Source: Aradus depressus (Eukaryota; Arthropoda; Insecta; Hemiptera; Aradidae). Taken from it: a DNA stretch of 64,000 nt. This document shows positions 17,601-24,678 of the stretch, piece after piece. Location of the stretch: positions 30,856,908 through 30,920,907 of the forward strand of contig OY759219.1 of the NCBI GenBank assembly GCA_963662175.1, in the 5' to 3' direction. A model generated the notes under the pieces. It was given only the letters and a program-made list of their open reading frames with translations, did no database searches and was not told where the DNA came from. The translations under genes and the position numbers were made by a program. The number at the start of each line of letters is the position of its first letter. Position 1 is the stretch's first letter.

Positions 17601-20359
17601 CACATAGTAAGACAGCGACTGATAAGCCTTGGAGTTAAACTAACAATCCCCGACAGCATATATCTATATATAACAGCCTTCAATAGGAATTTTTATCTCT
17701 ACATATAAATCATATAGTTTTGTCTATCCGTGTGTTTTGGATCAAAATGTTATCTTCATATTTTGTATGTAGCATCCTAATATTCATGATTGATAATATG
17801 CACATTATTAATTTTTTATACAGATCTAAAAAAAGGAAAGCCAGATCACAGTACTGTTCGAGGAAAATAATTGTTGCTCCGCGTAAGTATAATTATAAAA
17901 AAATAAAATATAGATATAATATACAATAGAATATATAATACATAATAAATATTGTGTATAATATAATATATCTAGATATATCTATGTATAATATAATAGA
18001 TAACATATATTTTTCTCCTTCTCTATAATAAGAAAATATAATTTGTATGCAATGAAGTAATTTAAAACAGTCACGCGAAATCGCGAAATTAATGTTAGCA
18101 ATAGTACAAAATAATGAATAATTAAAAAATAATAAATTAATAATTTACAGAATTTACTGAAACCTTAGTGGAGAGAAATTTTTTTTTTGGTGGGGAGGGG
18201 GGGGGGGGGCTTGACCTTGTAAACATTTGAGTTCAAACTCCAAGTCTCTAGCCGTAATAGAGGCCCAGATCTCTACACAGCCTCTGATGAAACCTGAAGA
18301 TCTTGAAGACGGCATACACCAAACATGGCTAAGAACCATCTCGCAAATACCAGCTTTTGAAACAAAAAAAAAACCGCTTTGAAATCGGTTCAGCCGTCTT
18401 GGAGCTACGATGCTACAGATTGACACACAGACAAAGGCTTCAAACTTATAACACCCCTCCTTTTGCGTCGAGGGTTAAAAACGTATCTTTTTTAAAAAAA
18501 TATTGTCTATTTCACTAAATATATATAAAATATGGAAGTACTTTTGGTACTGCTACCAACTTCAGCCACGACTTAACAAATACTAAATGGAAGTTCAACA
18601 AGTTTATAATCCCAACTGTACCTTTTTTCAGCCTCCCATGGGGTTTTTGCCCGGTCCCTCCTGTGCAGTAACGTCACAAAAAAATGGAAAACTTAAAAAA
18701 TAAATTGAAATTTTAATAATAAAATAAATATTATTTGGAATAATATGTGCTGAATAAAATACAAATATGTATGCATACATACTGAAATAAATCAAAGATG
18801 ATAATAATAAATATTTTAAATAACAATACACAGTTTTTTGAAATAACTAACTATAATGATACAATTCGAGAAATTAGATAAAATGTAGGTACACTATGAG
18901 ACATCAGGTTGATAAGATGGAAAACTTGCAAAGTTCCTTCAGTGTACCTTAATAAAAATCACATCCCTTTACAAAACGAAGTCCGCTATCTAGGCCTCAT
19001 ACTCGACAAACGACTAACTTCGAATCCTCACACGAGACTGAAAAGACAAGAAATGAACAGACGTTATAAACTTTTACTAAGACTACTAGACAAAAGATAC
19101 AAATTAACTTTGAAAACAAAACGACTTATACGACGCAGTACTCAAACCTATGTAGACTTACGGACTTGAAAAATTCTTTCAATCCAAAATCCTTCGTAAA
19201 ATATACAATGCTCCTTATTACGTCTCCAACAAAACTCTTCACACTGACCTTAACGTATTTTTTGTCACCGAACTCGCTAAATGCAAGTATAAAAAATTAT
19301 TTTCCGTTCTTAGTTCTCACAATATTTCTCTAGTCCTTGCCCTCCATTCTGCCATACTTCCCCAACGATGGCTTAAGCGTCAATGGCCTCAATGGCAACA
19401 GCAGTGACAGTGATTAGTTACAAATGAAAGGAAATCAGTGATTAGGGAGTGTCACCACCGGGTGATTTCTCCCCTCTTAAGATTGCCATTATCACTCTAT
19501 GATTATATGATTTTTCAATTTGGTAAAATTATGCAATTTATATATTTATTTTCAATAATACTTTATTTCATTATCCTTAGACGTTTCGACTTACAAGTCA
19601 TTTTCAATTCTAAAAAAAAATAACAGGGCTAGAGGTTTTAATTTTAATATTGTTTTTTTTTTTGAAAAATGTAAGGTTTTATTTTGGATAAATGTGAAAT
19701 AATATATAAATTTGACGACATTCCTGATGTAGAATATAGGAATGAAAAATAAATTATGATCAATCTGTATTTGGGTGAGTCCTTATCTGTCTTTCTTTGT
19801 AATATTGTATGTAAAAAAAATAGTTATGACAATCAAAAATTTTAATGTTATTATTACATGGCATTTGTTTTTAGAATTGAAAATGACTTGTAAGTCGAAA
19901 CGTCTAAGGATAATGAAATAAAGTATTATTGAAAATAAATATACCTAATTGCCTAATTTTACCAAATTGAAAAATCATAAATAAGAAAGGTATTATTAAA
20001 TTCATATTGATTTATCTATTATTATATTTGCTTGTTGTATTTATTTTTATACAGTTAAAAATATTTGTTTGTAAAATTTGTTTTTATCGACCACAAGTTT
20101 AATCTCTCCCTCTTCATAATACTTTCTTTTGTGTTTAGGCGAAAGTCAGTTCGTGTTGTGCAGTGTGTCCAAGAAGACAGGAACACACCCACCGCTAGTC
20201 TACGATGTGGCTAGATTCCTTACGGCCACCTATGACTTCCTTGGTCTCCTCCATCTGGTCCACACCTCTGCAGACCATCCTCTCAGACCGCCCTCTTACC
20301 TCAAGTCTGTTATACCATCGCCTCAGCCTGTTCGAATCATAGATCTGGAGGTCCAATGA
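7201..20359 (+). CDS. Six-exon host gene, 3' part, product not recognised
   Basis: Six segments join without a stop: 7201-7274, 7403-7477, 9604-9729, 14093-14282, 17824-17882, 20139-20359. Each inner border is AG/GT, and the phases chain as 2-1, 1-1, 1-1, 1-2, 2-1, 1-stop. Together they encode 247 residues plus TGA. The first segment starts mid-codon, so earlier exons lie upstream; a start at ATG 7405 (222 residues) is a less likely alternative. Features: a basic run RRRKR near residue 57, a Cys-rich hydrophobic stretch (FACPLVSMSVCPGSCF, residues about 68-83), a second basic patch KKSKKRKARS just after the fourth exon, and a hydrophobic C-terminal third ending DLEVQ. I do not recognise the family. 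Introns contain SINEs, Harbinger, hAT, LINE and palindromic elements. Evidence is splice-site and phase agreement only; no transcript was available. Confidence 0.7.
7403..7477 (+). CDS. Host gene exon (phase 1 in, 1 out)
   Basis: Acceptor CTTTTTATTACCACAAG, donor GTAAGTAAA (near consensus). 75 bases, open only in the chained phase, and separated from the previous exon by a 128-base intron. Contains ATG at 7405, which could be a start if the 7201 exon is not used. Confidence 0.65.
7604..8397. other. Intronic sequence, unclassified
   Basis: Intron between the second and third exons of the host gene. Short open frames on the minus strand lack recognisable motifs. No repeat classified. Confidence 0.35.
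8400..8587 (-). repeat. SINE-A, 5'-truncated, AACT-type tail
   Basis: Minus-strand tail half only. The flank at 8390-8400 reads GTTAGTTATTGTGACTCATG, so the tail is of the AACT type rather than AACCT. Runs into an (AT)n tract. Confidence 0.7.
8591..8642. repeat. (AT)n microsatellite
   Basis: About 25 uninterrupted AT units directly abutting the broken 5' side of the SINE-A fragment. Confidence 0.95.
8670..9545 (+). repeat. Dispersed repeat X, copy 1 (holds a SINE-A)
   Basis: Matches the reverse complement of about 47610-48240 over both flanks of the SINE at 8900-9183. Shared blocks include TAATATATTCATAAAGAACA and, on the right side, AGGCGACTCATGTATTTCG-like sequence. Copy 2 has no SINE. 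No coding was recognised; the element type is unknown. Confidence 0.75.
8900..9183 (+). repeat. SINE-A, headless variant with target duplication
   Basis: Starts at CCCGACCGAGGCCC, just 3' of box B, with near-consensus body and (AACCT)n tail. AGCTGTGAATAT flanks it at 8876-8887 and 9184-9195, a 12-bp target duplication. Thirteen bases of filler (AGACGTAATATAG) lie between the left duplication and the SINE body. Confidence 0.9.
9604..9729 (+). CDS. Host gene exon (phase 1 in, 1 out)
   Basis: Acceptor TTTTGAATTCAG, donor AG|GTATGT. 126 bases, 42 codon equivalents. Encodes the basic RRRKR and the Cys-rich FACPLVSMSVCPGSCF. An alternative donor at 9726 would break phase with the next exon. Confidence 0.65.
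9976..10816. mobile_element. Inverted-repeat element with hammerhead-like arms
   Basis: Arms of about 105 bases (9976-10090 and 10715-10816) are complementary and highly similar; the outermost block is AAAATTCTGGGGGTATT and the inner ends carry CATGGGGGAATCA. Both arms contain CTGATGA then, after a short stem, GAAAC: plus strand at 10738 and minus strand at 10057. The interior has an imperfect ACAT/ATAC microsatellite (10124-10215) and no coding. Could be a Penelope-like or fold-back element; class uncertain. Confidence 0.7.
10817..11394. other. Intronic, no repeat or gene recognised
   Basis: Unclassified intron sequence. A 61-codon open frame at 11217 has no recognisable motif and no splice borders. 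Confidence 0.35.
11395..11765 (+). mobile_element. R2 MITE copy, SINE-interrupted, ending in poly-G
   Basis: Starts with ATACCAACCACG and shows the internal order of the copy at 14878 (ATTCACTGGCATTTCTGG ... GCAGTTTGAAGTGAATTTGAG). A SINE-A tail fragment sits at 11498-11636. The usual GA-rich right end is replaced by 22 G (11740-11761). Confidence 0.65.
11498..11636 (-). repeat. SINE-A, 3' part only
   Basis: Minus-strand tail (GGTTAGATTAGG) and the last 120 bases of the element, truncated within the AAATTTAGGGTAGG block. The low divergence suggests a recent truncated insertion into the R2 MITE. Confidence 0.8.
12202..12225. repeat. (CT)n microsatellite
   Basis: About 12 CT units. A shorter CT tract occurs in related sequence near 13482. 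Confidence 0.9.
12358..12931 (+). mobile_element. Internally deleted PIF/Harbinger transposon
   Basis: Terminal inverted repeats of about 40 bp start AGGGGCCCTCACACTGGC (right end complementary). TTA flanks both ends (12355-12357 and 12932-12934), matching the 3-bp TWA duplication of PIF/Harbinger. Subterminal ACAAAATATTGA copies occur on both sides. Inside is the N-terminal part of a transposase. The DDE catalytic core is absent, so it is non-autonomous. Confidence 0.8.
12499..12765 (+). pseudogene. Harbinger transposase N-terminal fragment
   Basis: From ATG 12499 the frame encodes 88 residues with KKKRVWVRNYLKKRP followed by ELSLEP and YQNFL, the R-VWVR-W/Y ... L-EL-ED--Y-NF-R pattern at the N-terminus of many animal Harbinger transposases. 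It ends at TAA/TGA inside sequence leading to the right terminus, so all nuclease motifs are deleted. A GTG/ATG further upstream (12421) lies in the terminal repeat and is an unlikely start. Confidence 0.65.
13164..13219. repeat. 28-bp tandem duplication
   Basis: Two identical copies of a 28-base unit beginning CGGGTGAAGACTTTCGG at 13164 and 13192. Confidence 0.95.
13599..13924 (+). repeat. SINE-A, nearly complete, with target duplication
   Basis: Lacks only the first 20 or so bases of the head; box B GGTTCGAAACC and the (CCTAA)n tail are intact. AACTAATCTA flanks at 13589-13598 and 13925-13934. Confidence 0.9.
14093..14282 (+). CDS. Host gene exon (phase 1 in, 2 out)
   Basis: 190 bases (2 + 62 codons + 2) between AG at 14091-14092 and GTAAGTAC. 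The acceptor has a weak pyrimidine tract (a T-run lies 30 bases up), but phase and coding fit both neighbours. Encodes a Ser/Arg-rich start and CFGTLSEDTRSVLYKQSM at its end. Confidence 0.65.
14309..14350 (+). repeat. SINE-A fragment
   Basis: Short remnant GAGCACGCCGTCC ... GTTAAGCGAGCTCATGTCCACC, with most of the body deleted. Confidence 0.5.
14345..14640. repeat. Family C repeat, interior
   Basis: Contains GTCGGTGAATCACC, TGCTTCCCTAGCAC, AACCAATCGACTG and TTTTGTGTCGATATATT blocks in the order seen at 52440 and 55690. Confidence 0.65.
14715..14850 (+). repeat. Three tandem Helitron-3'-end-like units
   Basis: GGGCAACAGCCGGTACCC...TAGTA, AGGCAACAGCCGGCATCCC...CTAGT and AGGCAACAGCAAGCAACCC follow each other within about 100 bases. 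Each resembles the GC hairpin plus CTAG end of the Helitron at 2655-3168. Confidence 0.5.
14878..15556 (+). mobile_element. R2 MITE with expanded right end
   Basis: Left end TATACCAACCACTT; right end TTGGTTGATATAAG just after the last minisatellite unit. Single-copy right ends elsewhere (53110-53165) read GGGGGGAAGAGAGTGATCTG, so the terminal repeat is the source of the minisatellite. Other copies: 11395, 36912, 37915. No coding; non-autonomous. Confidence 0.65.
15059..15545. repeat. 39-bp minisatellite
   Basis: About 12.5 units of 39 bp (two early units are 33 bp) built on ATCGGGAGAGAGTGATCTAT plus a TTGGAGAGGGGGG part. Units alternate GAGAGAGTG/GATAGTG and TTTGG/TCTGG in the 3' half, giving a 78-bp higher-order repeat. 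Because 39 and 33 are multiples of three, both strands stay open (13-residue repeats RERVIYTNLERGD and SLSPDPPSPNLYR); neither is considered a gene. Confidence 0.95.
15700..15885 (+). repeat. R4 dispersed repeat, copy 1
   Basis: Shares CGGAGCGCTATAACTTT, TAATAAGGAACA and AATGTCTAAAAATAAT-type blocks with diverged copies at 52875-53075 (minus) and 63650-63865 (plus). Lies next to an R2 end in all three. Confidence 0.5.
16034..16065 (+). ncRNA. Hammerhead-ribozyme-like motif
   Basis: Core order CUGAUGA (16034-16040), stem II GAGG/CCUC with GCAA tetraloop (16042-16053), GAAA (16054-16057), minimal stem III AGC-CG-GCU (16057-16064) and CUA (16063-16065) as the NUH cleavage triplet. Stem I could use GC/GC next to the core and CAGA/TCTG (16026-16029 with 16083-16086). 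All conserved core bases are present; stem I is weak. Catalysis is inferred, not shown. Confidence 0.45.
16447..16535 (-). repeat. SINE-A tail fragment within R3
   Basis: Diverged minus-strand tail (GACTCATGCC). The same junction occurs in R3 copy 2 at 38885, so it predates the duplication. Confidence 0.5.
16561..17116 (-). mobile_element. hAT transposon remnant with 8-bp target duplication
   Basis: Flanked by GCTATGGG at 16553-16560 and 17117-17124. The ends are imperfectly inverted (minus-strand start CAGCGACGGATTTAGG; plus-strand start CTGAGGCTGATTTA). It encloses a hAT transposase C-terminus on the minus strand. Most of the transposase is deleted. Confidence 0.8.
16776..16922 (-). pseudogene. 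hAT transposase dimerisation-domain fragment
   Basis: Minus-strand frame ending TAG reads ILSIPSTNCSGERSFSTLKR, then VKNYFRATMDQDRLNLLF. This is the C-terminal hAT dimerisation signature (IP-t---ERsFS-L---K---R--m-q-RL--L). About 48 residues remain; the catalytic region is gone. Confidence 0.85.
17181..17345 (+). repeat. SINE-A, decayed
   Basis: Head relic GCGCCAGTTGCTGAG and body blocks TTCGGATGGGACG and GGCAAAATTTAGGACC. Several deletions. Confidence 0.6.
17366..17602 (-). repeat. SINE-A, tail-to-tail with the preceding copy
   Basis: Minus-strand copy with box B relic GGTTTCGAACCCGCGATC and head end ACGCCC. Together with 17181-17345 it forms an inverted pair just 5' of the 59-base exon. 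Confidence 0.7.
17824..17882 (+). CDS. Host gene micro-exon (phase 2 in, 1 out)
   Basis: 59 bases (1 + 19 codons + 1) between TTAATTTTTTATACAG and GTAAGTAT, both near consensus. Encodes SKKRKARSQYCSRKIIVAP, strongly basic. Confidence 0.7.
18155..18490. other. Unclassified repeat-like intron sequence
   Basis: Contains a T-run followed by G-run (18180-18209) and text such as TTGAAATCGGTTCAGCCGTC and AGACAAAGGCTTCAAACTTA, which reads like a dispersed-repeat end. Class unknown. Confidence 0.35.
18900..19500 (+). pseudogene. Jockey-like LINE reverse transcriptase C-terminus
   Basis: The frame from 18909 reads NEVRYLGLILDKRLTSNPH and later RRYKLLLRLLDKRYKLTLKT, the thumb region of Jockey-type reverse transcriptases. 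A frameshift near 19165 leads to FFQSKILRKIYNAPYYVSNK and TLHTDLNV, the usual downstream motif. Stop after WPQWQQQ near 19405, then a short 3' part. Catalytic FADD and endonuclease domains are missing. A 5'-truncated, dead copy in the last intron. Confidence 0.8.
19507..19980. repeat. Hairpin element H, asymmetric copy
   Basis: Arms 19507-19625 and 19862-19980 are complementary (both contain the pair GACTTGTAAGTC/GAAACGTC). The central 240 bases match one arm of the palindrome at 21041 (TGGGTGAGTCCTTA). Lies in the last intron of the host gene. Confidence 0.8.
20139..20359 (+). CDS. Host gene terminal exon
   Basis: Acceptor ACTTTCTTTTGTGTTTAG; 73 codons from the completed Arg codon to TGA 20357-20359. 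Encodes FVLCSVSKKTGTHPPLVYDV and an amphipathic FLTATYDFLGLLHLVH segment. GC and codon use stand out from the AT-rich flanks. Confidence 0.75.
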
Positions 20360-20462
20360 ACACAAGAGACTCCAATTTCAATATACAGCTTATTTGAGGC
20401 AGATTATATTCTATTTGCTACTTCTACAGTTATAAGTATAGAGGAAGTTGTGTATTCAATCA

Positions 20463-20468
20463 AATAAA
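20463..20468 (+). terminator. Polyadenylation signal AATAAA
   Basis: AATAAA 104 bases after the stop codon, followed within 20 bases by a 23-G tract. Plausible 3' end of the host gene. Confidence 0.55.
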
Positions 20469-20485
20469 TCCTTGGCGTAGCTACC

Positions 20486-20508
20486 GGGGGGGGGGGGGGG
20501 GGGGGGGG
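20486..20508. repeat. Poly-G tract
   Basis: 23 consecutive G after GGCGTAGCTACC. A GGCGTAGCTAC copy also precedes a G-rich stretch at 63365. Confidence 0.9.
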
Positions 20509-20509
20509 T

Positions 20510-20655
20510 ATGACTTATTGGGAACCCACTCCACTATGGAAGTTCTAAATTTCTTTAGTGTCTTTAACAAGAACCTGAGATAGTATAGACTCGGCACCAC
20601 CGCTTAACGAACCACGCAGAGAACGGCGTGCTCACAGTTTTTTCACCTCCCTATA
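20510..20655 (-). repeat. SINE-A, decayed
   Basis: Blocks ACCCACTCCACTATGG, CTCGGCACCACCGCTTAACG and AACGGCGTGCTCA on the minus strand; head absent. Confidence 0.55.
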
Positions 20656-20709
20656 CAAGATTACCTTCGATTTGATAAATTATTGGACAATATCTGTTCG
20701 AAAATTTGA

Positions 20710-20998
20710 GATTGCTCAGAGGTAGCGTCTACTGAGCTCAAAATCACAAGTTCCTTGGTTTTTTATCTGGGTTGTGAAAAAAAAACTTGAGCACGCCGTC
20801 CATCGGATGGGAAGTTAAGTGATATTCCCGAGTCTGTACGATTGCAGGTACACTTTAGACCCCCTAACCTAAATAATTAAACCTGGGTGGACACAATTTA
20901 GTACAGTAGAGTCGGGCTCAGGTCCACCAGAGCGACGAAAGAGCTGGTAGTAGGCGATATGACCTCGTAGTTAAAGCCCGGGCATGAGCCTCAATAAC
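20710..20998 (+). repeat. SINE-A, diverged, AACT-type tail
   Basis: Head relic GCTCAGAGGTAGCG, intact tail region and a CAATAACTATCTAA tail. Forms an inverted pair with 20510-20655. Confidence 0.7.
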
Positions 20999-21040
20999 TA
21001 TCTAAATAATAATCATAAATCAATTTAATAATACCTTACT

Positions 21041-21459
21041 TATTTATGATTTTTCAATTTGGTAAAATTAGGCAATTGGCTATATTTATTTTCTATAAAT
21101 TTTTTTTCATTATACTTGGACGTTTCCACTTACAAGTCATTTTCAATTCAAAAAACAAATTACATTTAATAATAACAACATTAAAATTGTTGATTGTCAT
21201 AACTATTTTTTTACACACAATATTACAAAGAAAGACAAGTAAGGACTCACCCAAAATACATATTTCTGTATTTTGGGTGAGTCCTTACTTGTCTATCTTT
21301 GTAATATTGTATGTAAAAAAATAGTTATGACTATCAAAAGTTTTAATGTTGTTATTATTAAATGTAATTTGTTTTTAGAATTGAAAATGACTTGTAAGTG
21401 GAAACGCCTGAAGGATAATGAAATAAAATAAATTTACCAAATTGAAAGCATAAATAATA
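21041..21459. repeat. Large palindrome, hairpin element H
   Basis: Arms of about 190-220 bases (21041-21260 and 21267-21459) are complementary with a loop of about 6 bases; central block AGTAAGGACTCACCC...GGGTGAGTCCTTACT. The right arm lacks about 30 bases near its outer end. Same family as 19507-19980. Confidence 0.9.
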
Positions 21460-21566
21460 ATCATTATGGCAAAGAAACTCGCTGTAAATGTGTAACTAAC
21501 TAGCATAACCCTGCTGAGAGAGAATATTGAAATATTATCACTCAATTTTCTACTAATTATTACAAT

Positions 21567-21867
21567 AGTTATTGTGGCTCATGCCCGGGCATTAACTACA
21601 AGGCCATATTGCCTAACACCAAAGCGTTCTTTCGTCGCTCTGGTGGATATGTGCCCGACTCTACTGTTGTGCCTTCCCAGCTTATTTCACCTAAGGGGTC
21701 TTTAACGAGTACCTGATACGGCACATTAACGCCTCTTCCAAAGGACAGCGTGCTCTAGGTATTTTCACCTCTCATATAAAAAAACTTAAGGGCCTCAGCC
21801 GGGTTTCGGACCCACGATCTTGAGCTCAGAAGGCAAGCACGCATACCACTGAGCTACCGGCGCCCTC
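21567..21867 (-). repeat. SINE-A, full length, AACT-type
   Basis: Minus strand with complete head (GAGCTACCGGCGCCCTC end) and diverged body. Possible target duplication ATTACAATA on both sides (21559-21567, 21868-21876). Confidence 0.8.
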
Positions 21868-22304
21868 ATTACAATATATTGTAATGTATATTATTACAAT
21901 ATATTATCATAAAATTCTTATTCAGTTTCATACAAAATTAATAATAAAACCTTGCTTTGCCATTTGTTCTAATAATAAATGCTATCACAATTGACTAAAT
22001 TTAAATATTTATTTACTAAATGAACAACCTATTGTTGAATTAATAAAATATAAACATTTAAATTAGGTGGTGACCTCTACGTGAGAAAGGCTACTTCTCA
22101 TCAAGAATTGATTAAGAAAACATTTACCCAATGTTATGTTGGTTAATTGGAATCTCTTATATAAATAAGGCTAATTTCAAACTTCAGATTCAATTATGGG
22201 CCTTGTTATCTAAAGATAACACTCTTGGTAATTTATAGAAATATTTTCACAATTTCATTTTTTTTTTTTCAAATTTTTGTTCCTCAGCTATGTATAGAGG
22301 AAGT

Positions 22305-22560
22305 TATGAAATCGGTCAGATATTATATTTAGAATTTATATGTTATCCGACCCTTGAAAAAAAAAAATTGTTGTTTGTTTGTGGGTGTTAACACGATAAT
22401 TCCCAACAGAATGAATATATCGATACGAAATTTTATATGTACATCCAGAACCCGATGACGACAATAAGAATTGATTTTCAGTCAAATTGGTGAAAGGGAA
22501 GGCATAGGGGGAGGTGGAGGGGGCTCAACATAAAAACCATGTCAGCTAAAGATGTGTCAC
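22305..22560. repeat. Family C repeat, left-end type
   Basis: Begins GTATAGAGGAAGTTATG and runs through ATATCGATACGAAATTTTAT and GGGGGCTCAACATAAAAAC. Ends where a second repeat (TAAAGATGTGTCACATGACC) starts. Confidence 0.65.
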
Positions 22561-23400
22561 ATGACCAATAGGGTGGAACGAAAATGGCCTTTTAAAATTT
22601 TTTTTAGTTATTAGTTTGGTAATAGTGGAGAAAAGTTGCCTTTTAAGTTCAAAAAGAATTTTAAAAAAATTGGCTGCAATACAACAACATCTTGAGGAGC
22701 TTAAAGTTTATAAAAAAATTGAAAAATTTTGAAATTTGATAAATTATTTTTTATGAATTTCTCGTACATATAATGTTAGAAAAGATGGTTTTAAATACAT
22801 ATATAAGCATTAGAATTGGAAAAAATTATTAATTATAAAATATAATAAAAATAAAAAAATATTTTGTAATGTCAAATTTTGTATTTCTTACTTCTATATC
22901 CTTAATGATTACATATGTTACAGCTGCAAAATGTTTATTTCTACTTCATTGCCACATTAAACTGGTCCTTGCGGCACCTCAAGACGTACTCCAGTATTTT
23001 TCATATTTTTAATTTATCTTATCTACACTAAAAGGCAACTTGTCTGCGCTATTCCAAATTAAAAATCACATAATCGAGACATGCAAAAATTTTTGAAAAA
23101 GTTCCAAAAAAGTGTGTTTTTATGAAACTTTAAAGTCCTTGCGGCACCTCAAGACGTACTCCAATATTTTTCATATTTTTTATTTATCTTATCTACACTA
23201 AATGGCAACTTTTCCGCGCTATTTCACATCAAAAATCAAAAGGTAATTTTTTCGTTCCACCCTAATGACCAACCTTTGAAGAGTTTTGAGGACCGAAAGG
23301 ATTGCCAGTATTACTGGTTGCCGAAAGAAATGGCAACGGGACAGCAACTAGCCTTATCACGGTGGTGTAGTGACGGCTACCAGAGTTTAATAAAAGACAG
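22543..23400. repeat. Local direct duplication D, copy 1 (interrupted by hAT)
   Basis: 22543-22568 plus 23265-23400 match 23643-23790 almost base for base (GAGGACCGAAAGGATTGCC, GGTTGCCGA). The hAT element separates the halves. Open frames here are by-products. Confidence 0.85.
22569..23264. mobile_element. hAT-like MITE with 8-bp target duplication
   Basis: Ends TAGGGTGGAACGAAAA and TTTTCGTTCCACCCTA are inverted; ATGACCAA is duplicated at 22561-22568 and 23265-23272, as expected for hAT. Internal direct repeat of about 100 bp (GCGGCACCTCAAGACGTACT at about 22976 and 23144). No transposase coding. Confidence 0.9.
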
Positions 23401-23642
23401 AGCTGTTGTCCACTCACGAGTTTATTTTGCAAAGCCAGCTTTCTGCCTACTGAGGTCTCTTCATTATGGTCTAATGATGGTCATCTTCAGTGCTAACTCT
23501 ACAATTGACAGGTAAAAGTTAAAATTAATAAAAATATGTGGTCCCAGGTACGGTAGGCTACACCAATGTTTTATGTCTCTTTTGGGTGCAGTTTGGAGTT
23601 AGCTACCAGAGTCTTTGAGCTCATCTTTTGAGTACGACTTCT

Positions 23643-23790
23643 ACTAAAGATGTGTCACATGACCAACCTCTGAAGAGTTTTGAGGACCGAAAGGATTGCC
23701 AGTATTACTGGTTGCCGAGAGGAATGGCAGTGGGACAGCAACTAGCCTTATGAAGGTGGTGGTGTCGTGACGGCTACCAGAGTCCTTGAG
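23643..23790. repeat. Local direct duplication D, copy 2 (empty site)
   Basis: Same sequence as copy 1 without the hAT insertion: CACATGACCAACCTCTGAAG is continuous. A shorter related block (GCTACCAGAGTCTTTGAGCTC) at 23595 suggests a small tandem array. Confidence 0.85.
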
Positions 23791-24088
23791 CTCTTCATTA
23801 GAGGACGACCTCCGACAACTCTTATCTGCCCAGTCAGAGGCACACCACTGTTCGTCTTTTTGTCGCCTCCTCCCCACTGTATAAATTATGCCCCTCCCTC
23901 CCCTTCGTGTACAGTCCACACCCAAACTTGTCCTTGCCAACGGCTTCTAAATCAGACCCCAGGACACAAGATTTAGCGATAATTTATGGAGGACCCCCAA
24001 CTATTAACCTTTAAAAACATTTAAGAAATCTGAGGTGTCAAAAGAAAGGGCGATAAATTTGATCCGTTATATAATATGAAATGTTTCT

Positions 24089-24211
24089 ATTCACTCATGT
24101 TTAGTAGCGACAAATGCTTAAAAAATCAATAACTTACTTGAAAAATAAAATAAAATAAAATAAAGTAAACAATTATTATTATTCTTAATGTACATTAGAT
24201 ATAAAAAAATC
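24089..24211. repeat. Direct duplication flanking a SINE, left copy
   Basis: About 123 bases (TATTCACTCATGTTTAGTAG ... ATTAGATATAAAAAAATC) repeated at 24557-24678 with roughly 10 differences, directly abutting the SINE-A at 24214. Confidence 0.9.
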
Positions 24212-24213
24212 TG

Positions 24214-24556
24214 GAGGGCGCCGGTAGCTCAGTGGTATACGTGCTTGACTTCTGAGCTCAAGGTCGTGGGTTCGTAACCCGATCGAGGCCCTTAGTTTAT
24301 TTTATCTGGGAGGTAAAATAAACTTAAGCACGCAGTCCTTCGGATGGGACGTTAAGCGATGGTCCCGAGCCTGTACGATGTCAGGTACTCGTTAAAGACC
24401 CCTACCCTAGATGAATAAAAAATTTAGGGTAGGCAAAATTTAGGACTCCCACAGTAGAGTCGGGCTCATGTCCACCAGAGTGACGAAAGAGCGCTCTGGT
24501 AGTAGGCGATATCACCTCATAGTTAAAGCCCGGGCATGAGTCATAAAAACCTAACC
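24214..24556 (+). repeat. SINE-A, full length
   Basis: Complete head with box A and box B (GGTTCGTAACC), near-consensus body and CCTAACCT tail. Its head variant (GACTTCTGAGC, GTAACCC) is shared with the copy at 32315, suggesting a subfamily. Confidence 0.95.
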
Positions 24557-24678
24557 TATTCACTCATGTTTAGTAGCGACAAATGCGTAAAAAATCAATA
24601 ACTTACTTGACAAATAAAATAAGGTAAAAAATTATTCTTATTCTTAATGTACCTACCTACATTAGATATAAAAAAATC
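24557..24678. repeat. Direct duplication flanking a SINE, right copy
   Basis: Right partner of 24089-24211. Confidence 0.9.

Noticed and set aside
19862..19920. Hammerhead-like GACTTGTAAGTC-GAAACGTC in hairpin element H
   Set aside because: The GAAAC part and a stem are present, but the CTGANGA strand is absent (TTGAAAATGA), so the core is incomplete.
23276..23515. 79-codon open frame
   Set aside because: Lies in a locally duplicated non-coding repeat whose second copy (23643) does not keep the frame.
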